Both the position numbers and the translations under genes were made by a program. 64,000 nt of DNA from NCBI GenBank assembly GCA_964006375.1, contig OZ023270.1, positions 70,223,082-70,287,081 of the forward strand. Reading direction: 5' to 3'. This document shows, piece by piece, positions 1-15,640 of the stretch. Source of the DNA: Tillus elongatus. Lineage: Eukaryota; Arthropoda; Insecta; Coleoptera; Cleridae. Numbering within the stretch: position 1 is the first letter of the stretch; every line of letters begins with the position of its first letter. Under the pieces are notes generated by a model, which was given only the letters and a program-made list of their open reading frames with translations, made no database searches and had not been told where the DNA came from.

Positions 1-1002
1 CCTGACAGAGAGCGGTCACACCTTTGTCAGGGAGAGCACAGCCAGAATCTTTCTCCCATTAAGTTTTGGCACCGAACAGTTCGTCCTGGAAGAAATGGAG
101 ATTTACAAATACATAAATGGCTCCAACAGCAATGTTCTTAACGTTTCCAGTCCCAGTGCCATGACCTTTCCTTTCACATATAGAAACCTGATAGAAGAGA
201 GTTCGATAATAATGCTCCTGCTGATCGATTATCGATTCCAACCATGGAGCAAAGCAAGCTTGGTTTCGTTATTTGGTTTCTCTGTTCCTGTCGTTGACAG
301 TTCTCTACTTGCTGGTGTGCATCTGTCACTTCTGTGGCTTCTGCCACTTCTGTCACTTGTCCTTTTTATTCTCAATCTTCATTCAAGTTTTGTTTTCATA
401 AGTGCACTTACCTCATTTTGATGCTTTGATAAAATAAAAAATAATCGTCGTTTATATTCACCCTCTAGCTGCTTCAAGTTTGGTGATGTTTCTGTTTTCT
501 TGTTCAATGCTATATTCGTCTGGAAATCTGAAGACCATATATGAAAAGCCAAAGCTTTGGCAACATCACATACAGCACATTTTCTGTCACTAAAGATAGG
601 AATTAGTAAGTATCAGTTTTCTAAGTGGAACCTGCTTTATTTCATTTTCTTTTCTGATTTTCACTTGGTCAGATGTTCTCAGGGCGGTTCTGCTCGGTTG
701 TGCAACCTGCTTGCCTTTCAGTTGCGCTTGTCTTTTGCTTTCAACTAGTTGAGTAACTTGACCTTTTACGTGTATTTTGACTCTATCAGAGTGTTGTTCT
801 TTTTGTGGGACTGCAAGCCCGTTTCAAATATATATCTGTAAAGACATTTTATAACTCCTGACGCTCTGTCAGTTCAACTTTGCATGACGTTAGCTTTTGC
901 TAGACCCTGTGCTTTCTGTCATTGCAGTGTAGTTGATCGCATGTTAGACCCACCAGAAACATAGATTCTGACAACCAACTTTTTACATTCTAGGTCTTAA
1001 CC
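1..1002. other. Unassigned AT-rich DNA
   Basis: No recognisable gene or repeat. Short open frames exist on both strands, but none shows a known motif, splice signals or a second copy elsewhere in the window. Confidence 0.4.
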
Positions 1003-1040
1003 CCTGAAGATGTCTCGATAAATGCCGAGACGCGTGGGTT
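1003..1040 (+). other. Penelope/hammerhead-like terminal motif
   Basis: The stretch reads CTGAAGATG, then a perfect GTCTCG/CGAGAC hairpin, then GCGTGGG. It resembles the CTGANGA...GAAA core of hammerhead-type motifs and the end signature often seen at Penelope-like elements, but the second core block is GAGA rather than GAAA. No Penelope coding sequence lies next to it. Related motifs occur at 14.2, 28.0, 45.35, 61.3 and 62.05 kb. Functional status is unproven. Confidence 0.3.
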
Positions 1041-1089
1041 TATAAATTAAATTGTCTGGTAGAAAAGCCTTTTGATTATTCCTATAACG

Positions 1090-1265
1090 TAATGACTTAA
1101 AAAACTGAACACAAATCGCCACGAACTATTGCTTCGAACACATTTTTAGAGATAATTTTTTGACAAAACCAGAATTTAAACCTGTTCAAATGTTTGTCCA
1201 TATTGTTATCATTTCTTATTAAGACTCAAAACAAGGTTGTATATAAAATTTTATTGCAATTGGTC
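1090..1265 (+). repeat. Flank of a Tc1-like element, second copy
   Basis: This segment (gagataattt, then ccatatt.gttatcatttctta, then ttattgcaattggt) matches 60966-61165, the DNA just upstream of the Tc1-like transposase remnant at 60.5-60.96 kb. It is therefore probably the non-coding end of a related element whose coding part is missing here. The open frame overlapping it (1194-1559) has no recognisable domain. Confidence 0.45.
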
Positions 1266-2621
1266 AACTCAAGTAAGTATAGTTTATATGAGGCCTGCTG
1301 TATCTTCAGTATAAAGAGACATCAATCAATTTCAATTTACGGATTATTGGATTGTATCGTTAATGTAGTGGGCGATATTTGGTATCCCCAGTCTTTAATC
1401 TTTAAACGACTATACAATTTTTTATTGTTTAACTCTCTTGTGCCCACTAATCCTTGTATTGTGGATGGATACAAATCTATTCGTTCAAACAATACTTATC
1501 GTTTCGTTACTAAACAAGAAATAGCTTATATCAATCTTTGTTCTGCGGGATCGATTTGACTCTAATAGGATTTAAGGTGACAATAATAAATGCATTCCTG
1601 TGGTGCGTCGATGTGGTAGGTTCTTCTGTTTAAATTAATATTCCTAAGTAACTCCTATACAAATCGTGCAAATAAGGGGACAAGATATGTTAATGGCTTT
1701 ATAAGCACCATAATTTTAACTTATTTTGGATTAGATACAAAACGATATACAAAACGTTTTACTCTATCAGCGAATGTCGTAGAAAACATATGCTTATGAG
1801 GAGATCGCAACTTTTAAAAATGGCAAAAAGGGCTAGCCCCATTTTTAGGAAGAAAATAGGTACACAACTGCAGTCGGCGTCCCTCAAAATAGATATATAC
1901 CAAATTTAATCAAAAAATAAAGAATTATTAACCATTTCAGAGACGTTTTTTGTGTGACCCTTCTAATATTGAAACACCCCTGTAACTTTTGTATTTATAA
2001 CGTGATTTTTTTAACGAGATCTTAAAACATGTAAAATGAAAAAGTCTATAGATCCTGTGAAAATTGTTTCCTATGTTATTTGATCACGGCTTACTAAAAC
2101 TATTTTCATATGTCAAAAATTATATAAAGGTTCGAGGGTTGATTTTATAAAACAAATACACACGCCGATCTTCAAAACTGTTATCTACCAAATTTCATCG
2201 ATAAATAACTATTATGACCAACTATAACAGTCAAGAACAACATCTATAAAGTTGAAGAAGAAAAGTGTATAAATGCTGTGACATATCAAAATAGTTTAAG
2301 TAGGCCTTGATCGATGTTAAATTTGTTATTAAATGTAAAAGTATTTGTTCATAGAACCTGAGGGCTATCAGTTGGCAAAGGGATCCTCTAATGTTGGTTT
2401 ATGGCATAAGCAAATTTGTTGTGGAATGTTGAAACTAGAGCAACTTTGCATCAAGTGTGACGTAATATTTTAAGCATATTTAATTTCTTTGGAAAATCTT
2501 AAGTAGAAACATTTTTGAACACAGAAAACCACCAGCAGATGAGTGTACTACATCTTAACGTGTCTTTTCGGATTTTTATAAATTAGACTGAGCCAACAAA
2601 TTATTAGATTGAGAAAAAACT
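1266..2621. other. Unassigned AT-rich DNA
   Basis: No gene, transposase or reverse transcriptase motif is visible. Stops are frequent in all frames apart from one anonymous frame ending at 1559. Confidence 0.4.
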
Positions 2622-3702
2622 CTGGGCGCAGCCAGTGCGTTATGGAAATGAATTTTCATAAAAATGTTTTTAATTACAAATATATCGCTCTAATGCGATT
2701 AGGCATCAATTTGGTTACCGGTATAACCTATATGGTAGGAACAATGTACCATATTTTATCAAAATAATTATTTGAAAATATACAAAAATTTTCCGAAAAT
2801 AAACTTTAAATGTTTCTGAGAAAACTGGTCTCCTATCCAATAAACCTTAGGTTAATAGCAAATTGAGTTATTGAAATTTGAAACATTTAATGAAAATTCG
2901 CAACCAAAATGCCCTTGCTGTGTTCATATAAAAATTTTCCGAAAATAAAGTTAAATATTGGTTTCTTAACCAACAAAACTTACGTTAATAGCAAATTGAG
3001 TTATTGAAATTTGAAGGATTTAAAAACGCACTTACTGCGTCCAGATTTTTTCTTACAAACATAAATCATATTTCGATAAAAAATGCTAAAATGTAGCAAC
3101 GAATTTGTTTTACGAAAATTAGCTAAAAATTATAGACCGTTAAACCATAAACTTCACTAAATCTACAGCTAAAGCATCAACTTAACTAAACCGACAGCCA
3201 AAGCATCAGAGAAAGGGTATATTTGAAATGAATTTTCTGCAAACATTTTAGTAAAATGAAGGACAATGACGCTTGAATCTGAAACTTAAGGGTTCGCAGA
3301 ACACTCTTCTTGCAACATTTTCTTTTCACAATCCGTATTTGTTTCACGTTCTTTGCCTAAGCATTGCCAATTTTGACCAAAATTGCGACTTTGACGTTTT
3401 AAATTGCGAGTTTGACGTTTTGAGACAAACTCCAAAATTTGTTGCTTTAGCTGCCCGTAACTTTTTTGTCCTTAAACTTAGAGATCTTAATTTTGGTACA
3501 TGGTTCACTCTTTATAATACAAATAACCGTACCAAATTTGGTTGCCCTCACTTTGTTATTTCCGTAAATATGATTTTTTTTTAGAAACGAAGAAAACCTG
3601 GTCCCATTTTCTTGGATAACGAACTTATCGAAGCCACTTGCAAAAGGAAGGTACTCACCAAATTTGATTAAGATCGGTCTATTATTTTTTGAGTTATCGG
3701 TA

Positions 3703-3778
<76 letters not shown>

Positions 3779-3817
3779 ACGGATCTCCACATTAGTGAAT
3801 TTTTTAAAGAAAATTTT
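2622..3817 (+). mobile_element. TA-core element copy 1
   Basis: Non-coding repeat. It starts CTGGGCGCAGCCAGTGCG (family consensus CTGGACGCAGCAAGTGCG), runs through family landmarks shared with copies at 6.0, 13.0 and 51.2 kb (ggttaccggtataacctat, aatagcaaattgag, aaatgaaggacaatgacg), and carries a (TA)n array at 3705-3775. It ends at the hairpin half ttagtgaattttttaaagaaaatttt. There is no coding capacity, so it must be non-autonomous if mobile. The far end is fused directly to the next copy without the usual CACTAA. Confidence 0.65.
3705..3775. repeat. (TA)n microsatellite
   Basis: Uninterrupted TA dinucleotide array of about 35 units inside TA-core copy 1. Confidence 0.95.
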
Positions 3818-4628
<811 letters not shown>

Positions 4629-4741
4629 AAAAAATAGAGAAACTTGGGTTATTTTTGAAAATTTAAAGAATGTGGAATAAAAGTTGTTTCTATTTTAGTT
4701 TTCTACTCACCAAACTTGAACAAAATTGGAACTTTTTCATG

Positions 4742-5925
<1,184 letters not shown>

Positions 5926-5981
5926 GTTCTGAAGCAGCAAGTGCGTGATGGTATCGCATTTTCATAGATATGAAATAAAGT

Positions 5982-6917
5982 CTGGACGCAGCAAGTGCGT
6001 TATGGTAGTGAATTTTCATTAAAATGTTTTTAATAGCAAATATGTGTGTTCTTTAAGAATGCAAGCATCAAATTTGGTTACCAGTATAACCTATATAGTA
6101 AAAATAATGACCACGTTTCATCAAAATAACTTTATTGTTTGAACATGTACAAAAAATTCCGAAAGTAAACTTAAAGTGTTCCCGAAAAGACTCGTTTCTT
6201 GGTCAACCCTATAGGTTAATAGCAAATTGAGCTATTCAAATATGAAGCATTTAATCAAGATTTGCTACCATAATGCACTTGCTGCTACCAGAATTTCTTT
6301 TCTTACACACATGCATTATATTTCGATGGAAAATGCAAAAATGCAATAACATAAGACGTGTTCGACTAAAAGAAATTTAAAATTTGTATTACCAACGACT
6401 TATTGGCCACCCTGTGATTGTAGAAATATGTTTTTAAGATGTAGCTCAAGACACCCTATAATTAATGTATACAATTTTTTTTCATCATATCTTGTATAAT
6501 AACGGATATATTGAGCTTTATTGATCTTTAACGAAAATTCGACAAAAAATTTATACCATTAAAGGATAAACTCTATAGCTAAGACTACTGCCAATGCATC
6601 AGAGAAAGGGTATATTTGAAATAAATTTTCTGGAAACGTTTTAGTAAAATGAAGGACAATGACGGTTGAAACCAAGACTTCAGGGTTTGCAAAACATTCT
6701 TTTTGAGACATTTTCTTTCCATAGCCCGTATTAGATTCAGGCTCTTTGCCTAAATGTTGCCAAATTTGACGTTTTAAATCGCGACTCTGACGTTTTGAGG
6801 AAAACCCCAATTTATTTTTCTTTAGATGCCTATAACTTGTTTGTCTTTTACCCTACAGACCTAAATTTTGGTTCTTAATTTACCCATAACGGTATAAACC
6901 CGCGTACCAAATTGGTT
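5982..6917 (+). mobile_element. TA-core element copy 4, truncated
   Basis: Starts CTGGACGCAGCAAGTGCG and is colinear with copies 1, 5 and 13 up to accaaattggttg. It then stops abruptly where LINE copy A begins, before the array and hairpin. A second partial start motif (gaagcagcaagtgcgtg) lies just upstream at 5930-5946. Confidence 0.65.
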
Positions 6918-9290
6918 GCAATTCTTTAGTAAGTAGGTTGCAACCTATTTACTTTCCTCTCATCCCAACACACAGCTCAAATCCCTTGGATCTCCTTCTT
7001 ACTACAAAACCTGAATGCTATAAGACATCAGTTACCGCCCCCTAGGTCCCTCAGACCACAGCATTCCACTGCTTCCTGCGCAATGCAACCTGAGGTCACA
7101 CAGTCATCACACCCACGTATCGTTTGGCACTAGAACTCTACGAACTGGCACGAAATGCGGGATTAATTTTCCTCATTTCCATGGGCGTCTGTCAGCTTCT
7201 CTCATCCTGACCCCTCTGATATCTCACAAAACGTCACCGAAATCATCCAAGCTGGCATGGAGTTATTTATTCCACGTACACAGAACACCTCTTCAGCCAC
7301 TCAAAAGCCCTGGTTCTCTAAATCATTTGACAAGGCCAGACTTAAAAAGGCCAAAGCTCACAAAATGCTTCTACTAAATCTCAGACAAGAAAACCGTCAA
7401 GCATTTAACGACGCAAGAAAGCGCCATGTCCGCATTCTTTCTGAGGCAAAAAAACTTGTTTAATAACCACATCAAAAACAAAGTCCTCTCAAGCTCCAAC
7501 GACAGCAAACCCTCCTGGACTCTTGCTAAATCTATTCGGAATAATTTCTGCAAGAGCACGTTCCCACCTCTTGTTTCAGGGGATGAAATTGTTTCTACCG
7601 CCCTGGGCAAGACTGAACTTTTTGCCTTGTTGTTCGCCGACAATTCTACTCTCAACCTGCCTCCAAATGTTCAACCACCAACAGTCCCCAATATCGTGCA
7701 TAAAATGACGGATATCATTTTCAAAACTAAAAAGGTACTAAATATGATCTCTTCTCTTAATACCAGGAAAGCCTCTGGCCTGGTTCTCAAAAATGCGCAC
7801 CAGAACTTGCTCCTATCCTGATTCGTCTGTTTTAGACATCCTGCAATAAAGGCATATTCTCTAGTAAGTGTAAAACTGCTCAAGGACAGCCCGTCCCCAA
7901 AAAAGGATCCAAAGCGCTTCCTAGTAACTACATGCCTATTTATCTCCTTTCGGTCGTCTCTAAAGTGACGGAAAAGTATATAAACACCGAATTACTAAAA
8001 TGTCTTGAAAAACACAGTCTAATCCACGACAAGCAGTATGGATTCCGTCAGCGCAGATCAACTGCCGACCTCCTTTCCTTTGTCACCCATTCTTGGAACA
8101 AATCTATGGAACTACACGGTGAATCTCAGATGGTCGCTCTAGACATATCCAAAGCATTCGACTAGGTCTGGCACCAAGCGCTGCTTAATAAACTTCCTGC
8201 CTACCACCAAAACCCTGTACCTGGAGAGCAAATTTCCTCTCCAACTGGAGCATTTCTGTTGTCGTGGATGATCATTCCTCTAAACTGTATCCAATTAATG
8301 CAGGAGTCCCTTAAGGTTCAGCTTTAGTCCTTACTTTGTTTCTTCTCCACATCATCTCTCTAGCACATCCAACCCAGTTCACAGTTACGCAGATGACAGC
8401 ACCCTCCACTTAAAACTACAATATTCTAAGCCTGTCTCTTTAGCCCAATTAGATGAGGATCGCAGACTCGTGGAGGGTTCTGTCTCTGTGGATCTCCAAA
8501 AAATATTAGACTGTGGAAGTAGAAATCTTGTGCAATTCAACTCCACCAAATCTGTCTTAGTTTCTATCTCATAAAAAATACACCAGGCCTAGACTCATCA
8601 CAATGAACAACCAAGTTATTCAAAGTAATGAGTCCTTTTCACTTGTTGGCATTTCTGTGTATCAGAATCTCAATTGGCACCAACATGTTACATCAATTTC
8701 AGAAGCGGCTGCTAAGAACATAGGTTTCCTCTTCCGGGCTCGCAAATACTTTTCACCAGCTAATCTCTATATCCTACATACTTTACAAATAAGACCAAAC
8801 CTCGAATACTGCTGCCACATCTGTGGTGCCGCTGCCGCTTCTACACTCGCTGTCCTGGACTCCATTCAGAAGAGAGCTATACGTCTCTTTGGTGACTCTA
8901 CCCTCACTCAAAAGCTGCCGTCTCTTGCCCACCGACGTGCCGTTGGTGACCTATCTCGCTCTCTATCTTATAGATATCTGCACGGGCACAGCTCAGAGGG
9001 GCTTTCTTCCATAGTTCCTTCACCTGCTGCCCCTAACAGATCTACCAGGGGAACAGAGCGAATGCACCCTTTTACTGTCCAGCTCACCAGACATAGATTG
9101 TTATGCCCGCTCTTTTGTCCCTAGGAATTCCAAGTTATGGCACATGTTTTTCCTTCTCCCCCGAACCTCCAAACCTTCAAGTCCAGAATTAACAAGTTGC
9201 CTCTTTCCTCCTTGTCGACACCCACGGTACGTCAGTATTTAGGCTGTGAGCCCTCGTGGTGTGTTGTTGAAATAAAAAATAAAAAAAACA
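6918..9290 (+). pseudogene. CR1/L2-like LINE copy A, 5'-truncated and decayed
   Basis: Remnant of a non-LTR retrotransposon of the same family as the copy at 41.2-44.3 kb, beginning in the late endonuclease region. Recognisable pieces occur in different frames: linker (7257-7463, 7426-7821), RT finger/palm with QYGFRQRRSTADLLSF and the palm A motif ALDISKAFD followed at once by a stop (about 8163), SYADDST near 8385, and the C-terminal block RPNLEYC...LDSIQKRAIRLFGD (8603-9124). It ends in ccctcgtggtgtgttgttgaaat plus an A-rich tail, so the 3' end is intact. Multiple stops and frameshifts rule out function. Clade assignment is inference. Confidence 0.85.
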
Positions 9291-9655
9291 CAGTCAAACG
9301 CTTCGCTCGGGTCCATACTAAAAAGCATTGTTTTTTTTATACGCCAAGCGGGTCTAATATCGTTTCTAATATGTCAATTATTGCTGTAACTCCAGACCTC
9401 CCCACAAGAAAGTCATGTTAATTTCCATTGAAAATCGATCTTGACACATTAAAATTTACAAGTCTTGACTAGAGCCTCAAAAAATTTTTCAGTCAGAGGC
9501 AACTTTGATATTAGTCTATAATTACCATTAAGGTTGATATTATCCTTTTGATATAGGGCAAGTTTTTAGCTGTCTTAAGCTGATCAGGAAATATGTCTTC
9601 CTTGAAACGCTTCTTAAATAAGAAGCAAAGAGGGACAGTAATGTACACTATACAT
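9291..9655 (-). pseudogene. Fragment of a different LINE reverse transcriptase
   Basis: On the minus strand, broken frames read FPDQLKTAK, then DNINLNGNYRLIS, then AIIDILETI, and finally a palm-A-like SEAFDCV at the edge of LINE copy A. The order matches the finger-to-palm part of many insect LINE reverse transcriptases (FPDQLK.AK..P.YKKGD...NYRPIS...LSKAFDCV). Several frameshifts and stops are needed to read it. Copy A's tail joins it inside the palm motif. Confidence 0.45.
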
Positions 9656-10225
9656 TTTTCACAGCTTCACTGAATACCCATATATGTCTTTGAAATAAAA
9701 TAGAAATGAAAAACTGCTGATGTTTAATTTTTTTGTGCTTCATGTCATATATGTAATTCATTTTGCAGCACCATAATCTGTACATAAGGCATGCAAAGCG
9801 GACGCACATGCAGCGATAACAACTGTAACAATATTCCATGTATGCGGCGACCGGTTGGTTTCATCTCGACGTGGCTTACACCGCCATAAATCGAAATCAG
9901 CAATAGTTTACGCACCTTATTCGACTAATCTATATAATCCCCTGTGATCGCAACAGCCGTGCCTGCCGTATTCAATGATTCAACACTACCGACCACCGGC
10001 TGACACAAAGTTACCATACCGTCGGTTATTTACACTGATTTCAGTCACGTTGATTTTGTCAGGTGACAAGAATATGCTGGTGTTATCAAATTGTGGAAGA
10101 TTAGAGTACAGTGACTGTATAATCTACAGGGTGGGTCAACGTTTGAATAAAATAAGTTTGTTGCTTACGTCTAAACTGTTCAAATAAAATGTATACGGGG
10201 TGGAACTGTCACATGAAATAAATTC
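9656..10225. other. Unassigned DNA with a lone transposon-end-like motif
   Basis: No gene recognised. At 10127-10145 ctacagggtgggtcaacgt resembles Tc1/mariner-type ends (TACAGGGTG) that recur in this window, but no matching inverted partner was found nearby. Confidence 0.3.
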
Positions 10226-12019
10226 AATGCCTCAATTATTGTGCATATTTATAAAAAAATAAAAGTAGGTAATAATCTTACAAAACAAATTCCTATTAAA
10301 CAAGGGATACGCCAGGGATGTCCGATGTCTGGACCTCTATATACTATATCCATAGAACCCTTTCTTTCTCTTTGTAGAAGACAAATGGATGGTTTACTTC
10401 TCCCTACAAAGAAGGTCGCTTTAGTGATCCCTGCATACGCTGACGATATATCTATTTTCATAACAGCAAACAAAGATTTCCAAATATTCAAGAATCTATA
10501 TCATGATTATTTAAAGCAATCTGGTGCTGAGCTGAATGAAAACAAATCTAGAGTATATTGGGTTGGAGGGTGGAAAAATAGAACAGATAGACCTTTAGAT
10601 ATTTCTTGGACCACAGAAGGTATAAATGTGCTTGGAATAAGGTTTTCCGACAACATGTCGGATGACATGTCGGATGATGCGAATTATGCTTATTCAAAAC
10701 TATTGCAGAAAGTAGATTCATCGCTCCAGAAATGGTCAACAAAGAGAGCATCACTCTCCCTGAAAGGGAGAAAAATAGTCGTGAACCAGTTTATAGCACC
10801 AAAGCTATGGCATGTGATGCAAGTTCTACCTATTATAAGCCAACAAATTGGTCATATTCAGAAGAAATCCGTGGATTTTATGTGGACAGGAAAACATTGG
10901 GTTACTGAAAAAGACCTTTATCTCCCAATTAAATCTGGTAGTATGGGGTTGGTACATATAGAATCAAAAATTAAGACGTTTCGACTGCACCTCCTCAATC
11001 GATTTATAGAACATACTTTAGATAACCCCAAATGGAAAGCTTTTATGGAGTACTTCGTTAGAAAGTCTAATACACTGGGTGTATCCTGGCAGTAATTTTT
11101 CTTAGAAGATAGTAAGCAGTACACGATATCAGTCTCCCAGTTCATTTTATCGATGAATGAAGCCTGTGATCTCAAGAATATTTATATACCCGATTTTCCG
11201 AAGACAATTGAAGACCTGAAAGATATACTCACGGTCAATTCTAGGTTATTCATCCGTTTTGTGCCGCCATTATTCAGTTCTAAATGGTGTGAGAAAGGAA
11301 TTACTAATCTTTTACATCTAATCCAAGATAACCAATGGATTTCTGCGCAAAAATTATCCACCATTTTAGGTTGTATACATCCACCTCGTATAAAAGAAGA
11401 AATTATGGGACATTTTTGCAGAATAAAAAAGCACTTTCAAATAAGCGGTATGTCCTCAGGTACCAACCATTCGTTTAGCTTGCATTTCAAGGATGAATCT
11501 GGTTACGAAAGAAATATCTCAAAACAATCAAGAAAATATTTACAGAAGCTATTTACAATGAAAACATTTAAAATGGACTCAAACGAAATAATGCAGTGTG
11601 AATGGACAGATGGGATAATTAACTGGTCAACGTATTTCAATAAACTTACACCAGGTCGCGTATCAGATATATCATGGCGCTTCGCAAAAAACCGCCTGGC
11701 AGACGCCATATTCTTAAACAGAGCAGGAATTAGAAACACCGACTCATGTCCATTTTGTACGAATGTCCAAGGCACTTTATGGCATTTGTTGATGATATGC
11801 CCAGAAAGTTTAGAATTATGGCAGTTTGTAAAAGTAATTTTGAAAAAAATTATCCTACGCAATACTATAAGGAATGAAGAAATAGTCTGTCGTTTTGTGG
11901 AATCTACTGAAAAACAACAACTCGCAAACTTTCTGGCAAACCTAGCCAAATCAACAATATACAACAACCTGATCAATTTCTTCAAGAACCAGATAAAACA
12001 TGCATATAAAGAAACCTAA
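10226..12019 (+). pseudogene. Tx1/L1-like LINE reverse transcriptase, 5'-truncated
   Basis: One frame runs through the region, broken by a single TAA at 11093-11095. The first part has RT motif GIRQGCPMSGPLYTI (near 10310), the YADDIS catalytic box (near 10437), then thumb-type sequence LSLKGRKIVVNQFIAPKLW and GSMGLVHI. The second part (11153-12019) includes RLADAIFLNRAGI followed by a CX2C-X8-HX4C zinc-finger-like motif (CPFC...H...C near 11747) typical of the C-terminus of L1/Tx1-group polyproteins. The endonuclease, RT fingers and palm A motif are absent, so this is a 5'-truncated insertion. It is comparatively young: only one stop in about 1.8 kb. Confidence 0.8.
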
Positions 12020-13017
<998 letters not shown>

Positions 13018-14032
13018 ATAGCAAAAAATGTGTGTTTTTTTTAAGAAGGCAGGCATCAAATTTGGTTACCAGTATAACCTATAAAGTAGAAATAATGTGA
13101 TAGGTTTCAGCAAGATAACTTTATTTTTTCAAAATGTACAAAAATTTCCGAAAGTAAACTTAAAGTGTCCCCGAAAAAATATGCTTTCTTGGTCAACCTT
13201 ATAGGTTAATAGCAAATTGAGCTATTCAAATTTGAAGCGTTTAATGAAAATTCGCTACCATAACGCACTTGTGCGTCCCGAATTTCTTTTCTTACAAACA
13301 TGCATTATATTTTGATGGAAAATGCAAAAATGCAATAACATAAGGCGTGTTCGATAACAAAAAAAAAAAAGAAAATTTGTATCACCGACGATTTATGGGC
13401 CAGCCTGTGGTTGTAGAAATAATTTTTAAGAAGTAGCTCAAGACACCCTATAATTAATGTATACAAACTTTTTTTCGTATCTTGTATAATAACGGATATA
13501 TTGAGCAAATTAGACAAAAATTATATAGCATTAAACGATAAACTCTGTATCTAAGACTACTGCCAAAGCGTCAGAGAAAGAGTCTATTTGGAATGGATTT
13601 CCTGGAAACATTTTAGTAAAATAAAGGATAATGACGGTTGAACCCAAGACTTTGTAAACATTCTTCTTGAGACATTTTCTTTCCATAGCTCGTACTAGTT
13701 TCAGGCTCTTTGTCTAAATGTTGCCAATTTTGACGCTTTAAATCGCGACTTTGTTGTTTTTAGGAAAACCCCAATTTATTATTTTTTAAATGCCTGTAAC
13801 TTTTTTGTCTTTCAACCTACAGAGCTAAATTTTGTAGGTAATTTACCTATAATGATGCAAACCAGCGAACCAATTGAGTTGCCCTTACTTTGTTACTTCT
13901 GGAGATATTTAAAAAAAAACACAAAATTTTCCGGGAAAACTTGAGCCCAAACTTATCCAAGCAACTTACAAAAGGAAGGTATTCACCAAATTAAATAAAA
14001 ATCGGCCCATCATTTTTTGAGTTATCTATGTG

Positions 14033-14046
14033 ACACACACACACAC

Positions 14047-14131
<85 letters not shown>
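14033..14131. repeat. (CA)n(TA)n microsatellite, left half of a split array
   Basis: A short CA run (14033-14049) then about 40 TA units. With 14295-14387 it flanks the nested inverted-repeat unit. Confidence 0.95.
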
Positions 14132-14133
<2 letters not shown>

Positions 14134-14290
14134 ACTTTATTTGTTTGCTGTCCTTTTTGTGACTTTTTATTGGTTTACGTGGACCGCAGTTTCAGACCGT
14201 CCCGGTTCATCATCAGTATATAAAAAATCACAAAAGGTACAGCAAACAAATAAACTGTACATTTAAAAGTGATTACAGTGTAGTGCAACA

Positions 14291-14294
<4 letters not shown>
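14132..14294 (-). mobile_element. 163-bp inverted-repeat unit with hammerhead-like core
   Basis: Arms tttatttgtttgctgtcctt at about 14137 and aaggtacagcaaacaaataa at about 14235 are near-perfect inverted repeats about 35 bp long. Between them the minus strand reads CTGATGATGAACC, then GGTCTGAAACTGCGG, an exact CTGATGA...GAAA pair as in hammerhead ribozymes and Penelope-type ends. I could not draw a fully paired stem II, so activity is doubtful. No coding capacity. Confidence 0.5.

Positions 14295-14387
<93 letters not shown>
14295..14387. repeat. (TA)n microsatellite, right half of a split array
   Basis: About 46 TA units continuing TA-core copy 5 beyond the nested unit. Confidence 0.95.
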
Positions 14388-14389
<2 letters not shown>

Positions 14390-14519
14390 ATATAAAAATT
14401 GCAACTGACCCCGGATATGTGTGCTAGGGGGCCTTAGCGCTCATCTGAAGAAATTCTGTCTAAATTCAAAAGTCGAGATCTTCTCATTACTGAATTTTTT
14501 TAAAGAAAAGTCACTAAAA

Positions 14520-15640
14520 ACGTAGTTATTGTGAAAGTATTTCAAATTTAAATTTATTTCGTACAGATCTTGTTTAAACTGCAAGCCCCTATTTAGTATA
14601 CATGCAGGGTCCCGCCTTCTTATTTCAGTCTTCGTTATTCTGTTTGTCCGGGTATTCCGTAGGTATTTGTTAGGCAGCATTTATTATCCCTTGTCTCAGA
14701 TTTTCTCTTGTATTGATTGGGGTTGCATAGACCATCTCTTTAGTATGACCCCAGACGTAATAATAGCGCAAATGTGTCAAGTCTGGGCTTCGCGCTGGTC
14801 AAAGTATTGTGCCTGCCCTTTCAATCTCACCGTTAGGAAACTGTTGAAAAAATAGGTGTCGTACTACTAGCAGATAGTGCGCGGAACGACCATCATTTTA
14901 AAATATAATTTGCAGTCTAACCGCGAGATAAATAGACCAACAACAATGGGCCACTATGCAACATTGTAGCAAACGAAGAACGCAGGCATAAGAGTCATCA
15001 TATTAGAAGTCACTTTGAAAACTACGCAGTGAAGTGAAATTAATCAATGAGAAGTTGAGTTATGAGGAGTGTAAGTCGCCTCTGAAAGACAATAGAGCCA
15101 CTCCCGAGGAGAAAACTGATAAATAGCCAGCCCGCCTTCAGCAGGGCGTTCATTCCTGTTTCTTACTTGTTACTCTGCACATTGAGTGCTATATTTTCTT
15201 ATCACACTTATGTTGGTATTTTATTATTATATGTTTTAATCATTAGTAGTATTTGTGTAATCAATCAATAAATAACTGTATAAAAAATGCAAACGTCTAA
15301 AATATTTCTTTGTTAGGTATTTGAGTAAAAAAATATGGATCTATTAAAAAGGAGCCAATGACTTCCATGCATAGATTTTCTGAGAAATTTTCTGGCACCT
15401 AACTAGTTTCCCGCGATAAATGGGGGTTCTCTTCCGCCCAAAAATGTGAATTTTGGAAATTCGGGGCGTTGAATATATCCGAAATTCTGGGCGAACCATT
15501 TTATGGTAACGAGAATATTTCTATCTGTCCAAAGAGTGTTGCTGTTGGGTATAATACAGGTCTACATAGCGACCTTAAACGCATCGCCGGCGGTGCTTCT
15601 GAGGTGCCCACCGTGGTTGGAATCACTTAAAAGCGGCAAA
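14520..15640. other. Unassigned DNA
   Basis: Low-copy-looking sequence without recognised protein motifs; 14900-15300 and 15330-15630 show no second copy in the window. Confidence 0.35.

Larger units (their letters stand above)
13018..14519 (+). mobile_element. TA-core element copy 5 with a nested unit in its array
   Basis: Colinear with copies 4 and 13 from caggcatcaaatttggttacc to tgagttatctatgtgacaca, then (CA)n(TA)n. The element resumes after a nested 163-bp unit with a second (TA)n, cataaaaattgcaactgac, the ccccggatatg block and the hairpin attactgaatttttttaaag...tcactaa at 14486-14516. The first tens of bases are missing. The nested unit shows that the array was interrupted after the TA-core copy was in place. 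Confidence 0.65.

Noticed and set aside
95..421. Hydrophobic, Leu/Ser-rich frame on the plus strand
   Set aside because: Could be read as a membrane segment, but the composition follows from a T-rich strand; no supporting signals.
1194..1559. 121-codon open frame on the plus strand
   Set aside because: It overlaps a Tc1-element flank and has no recognisable domain, conserved copy or splice signals.
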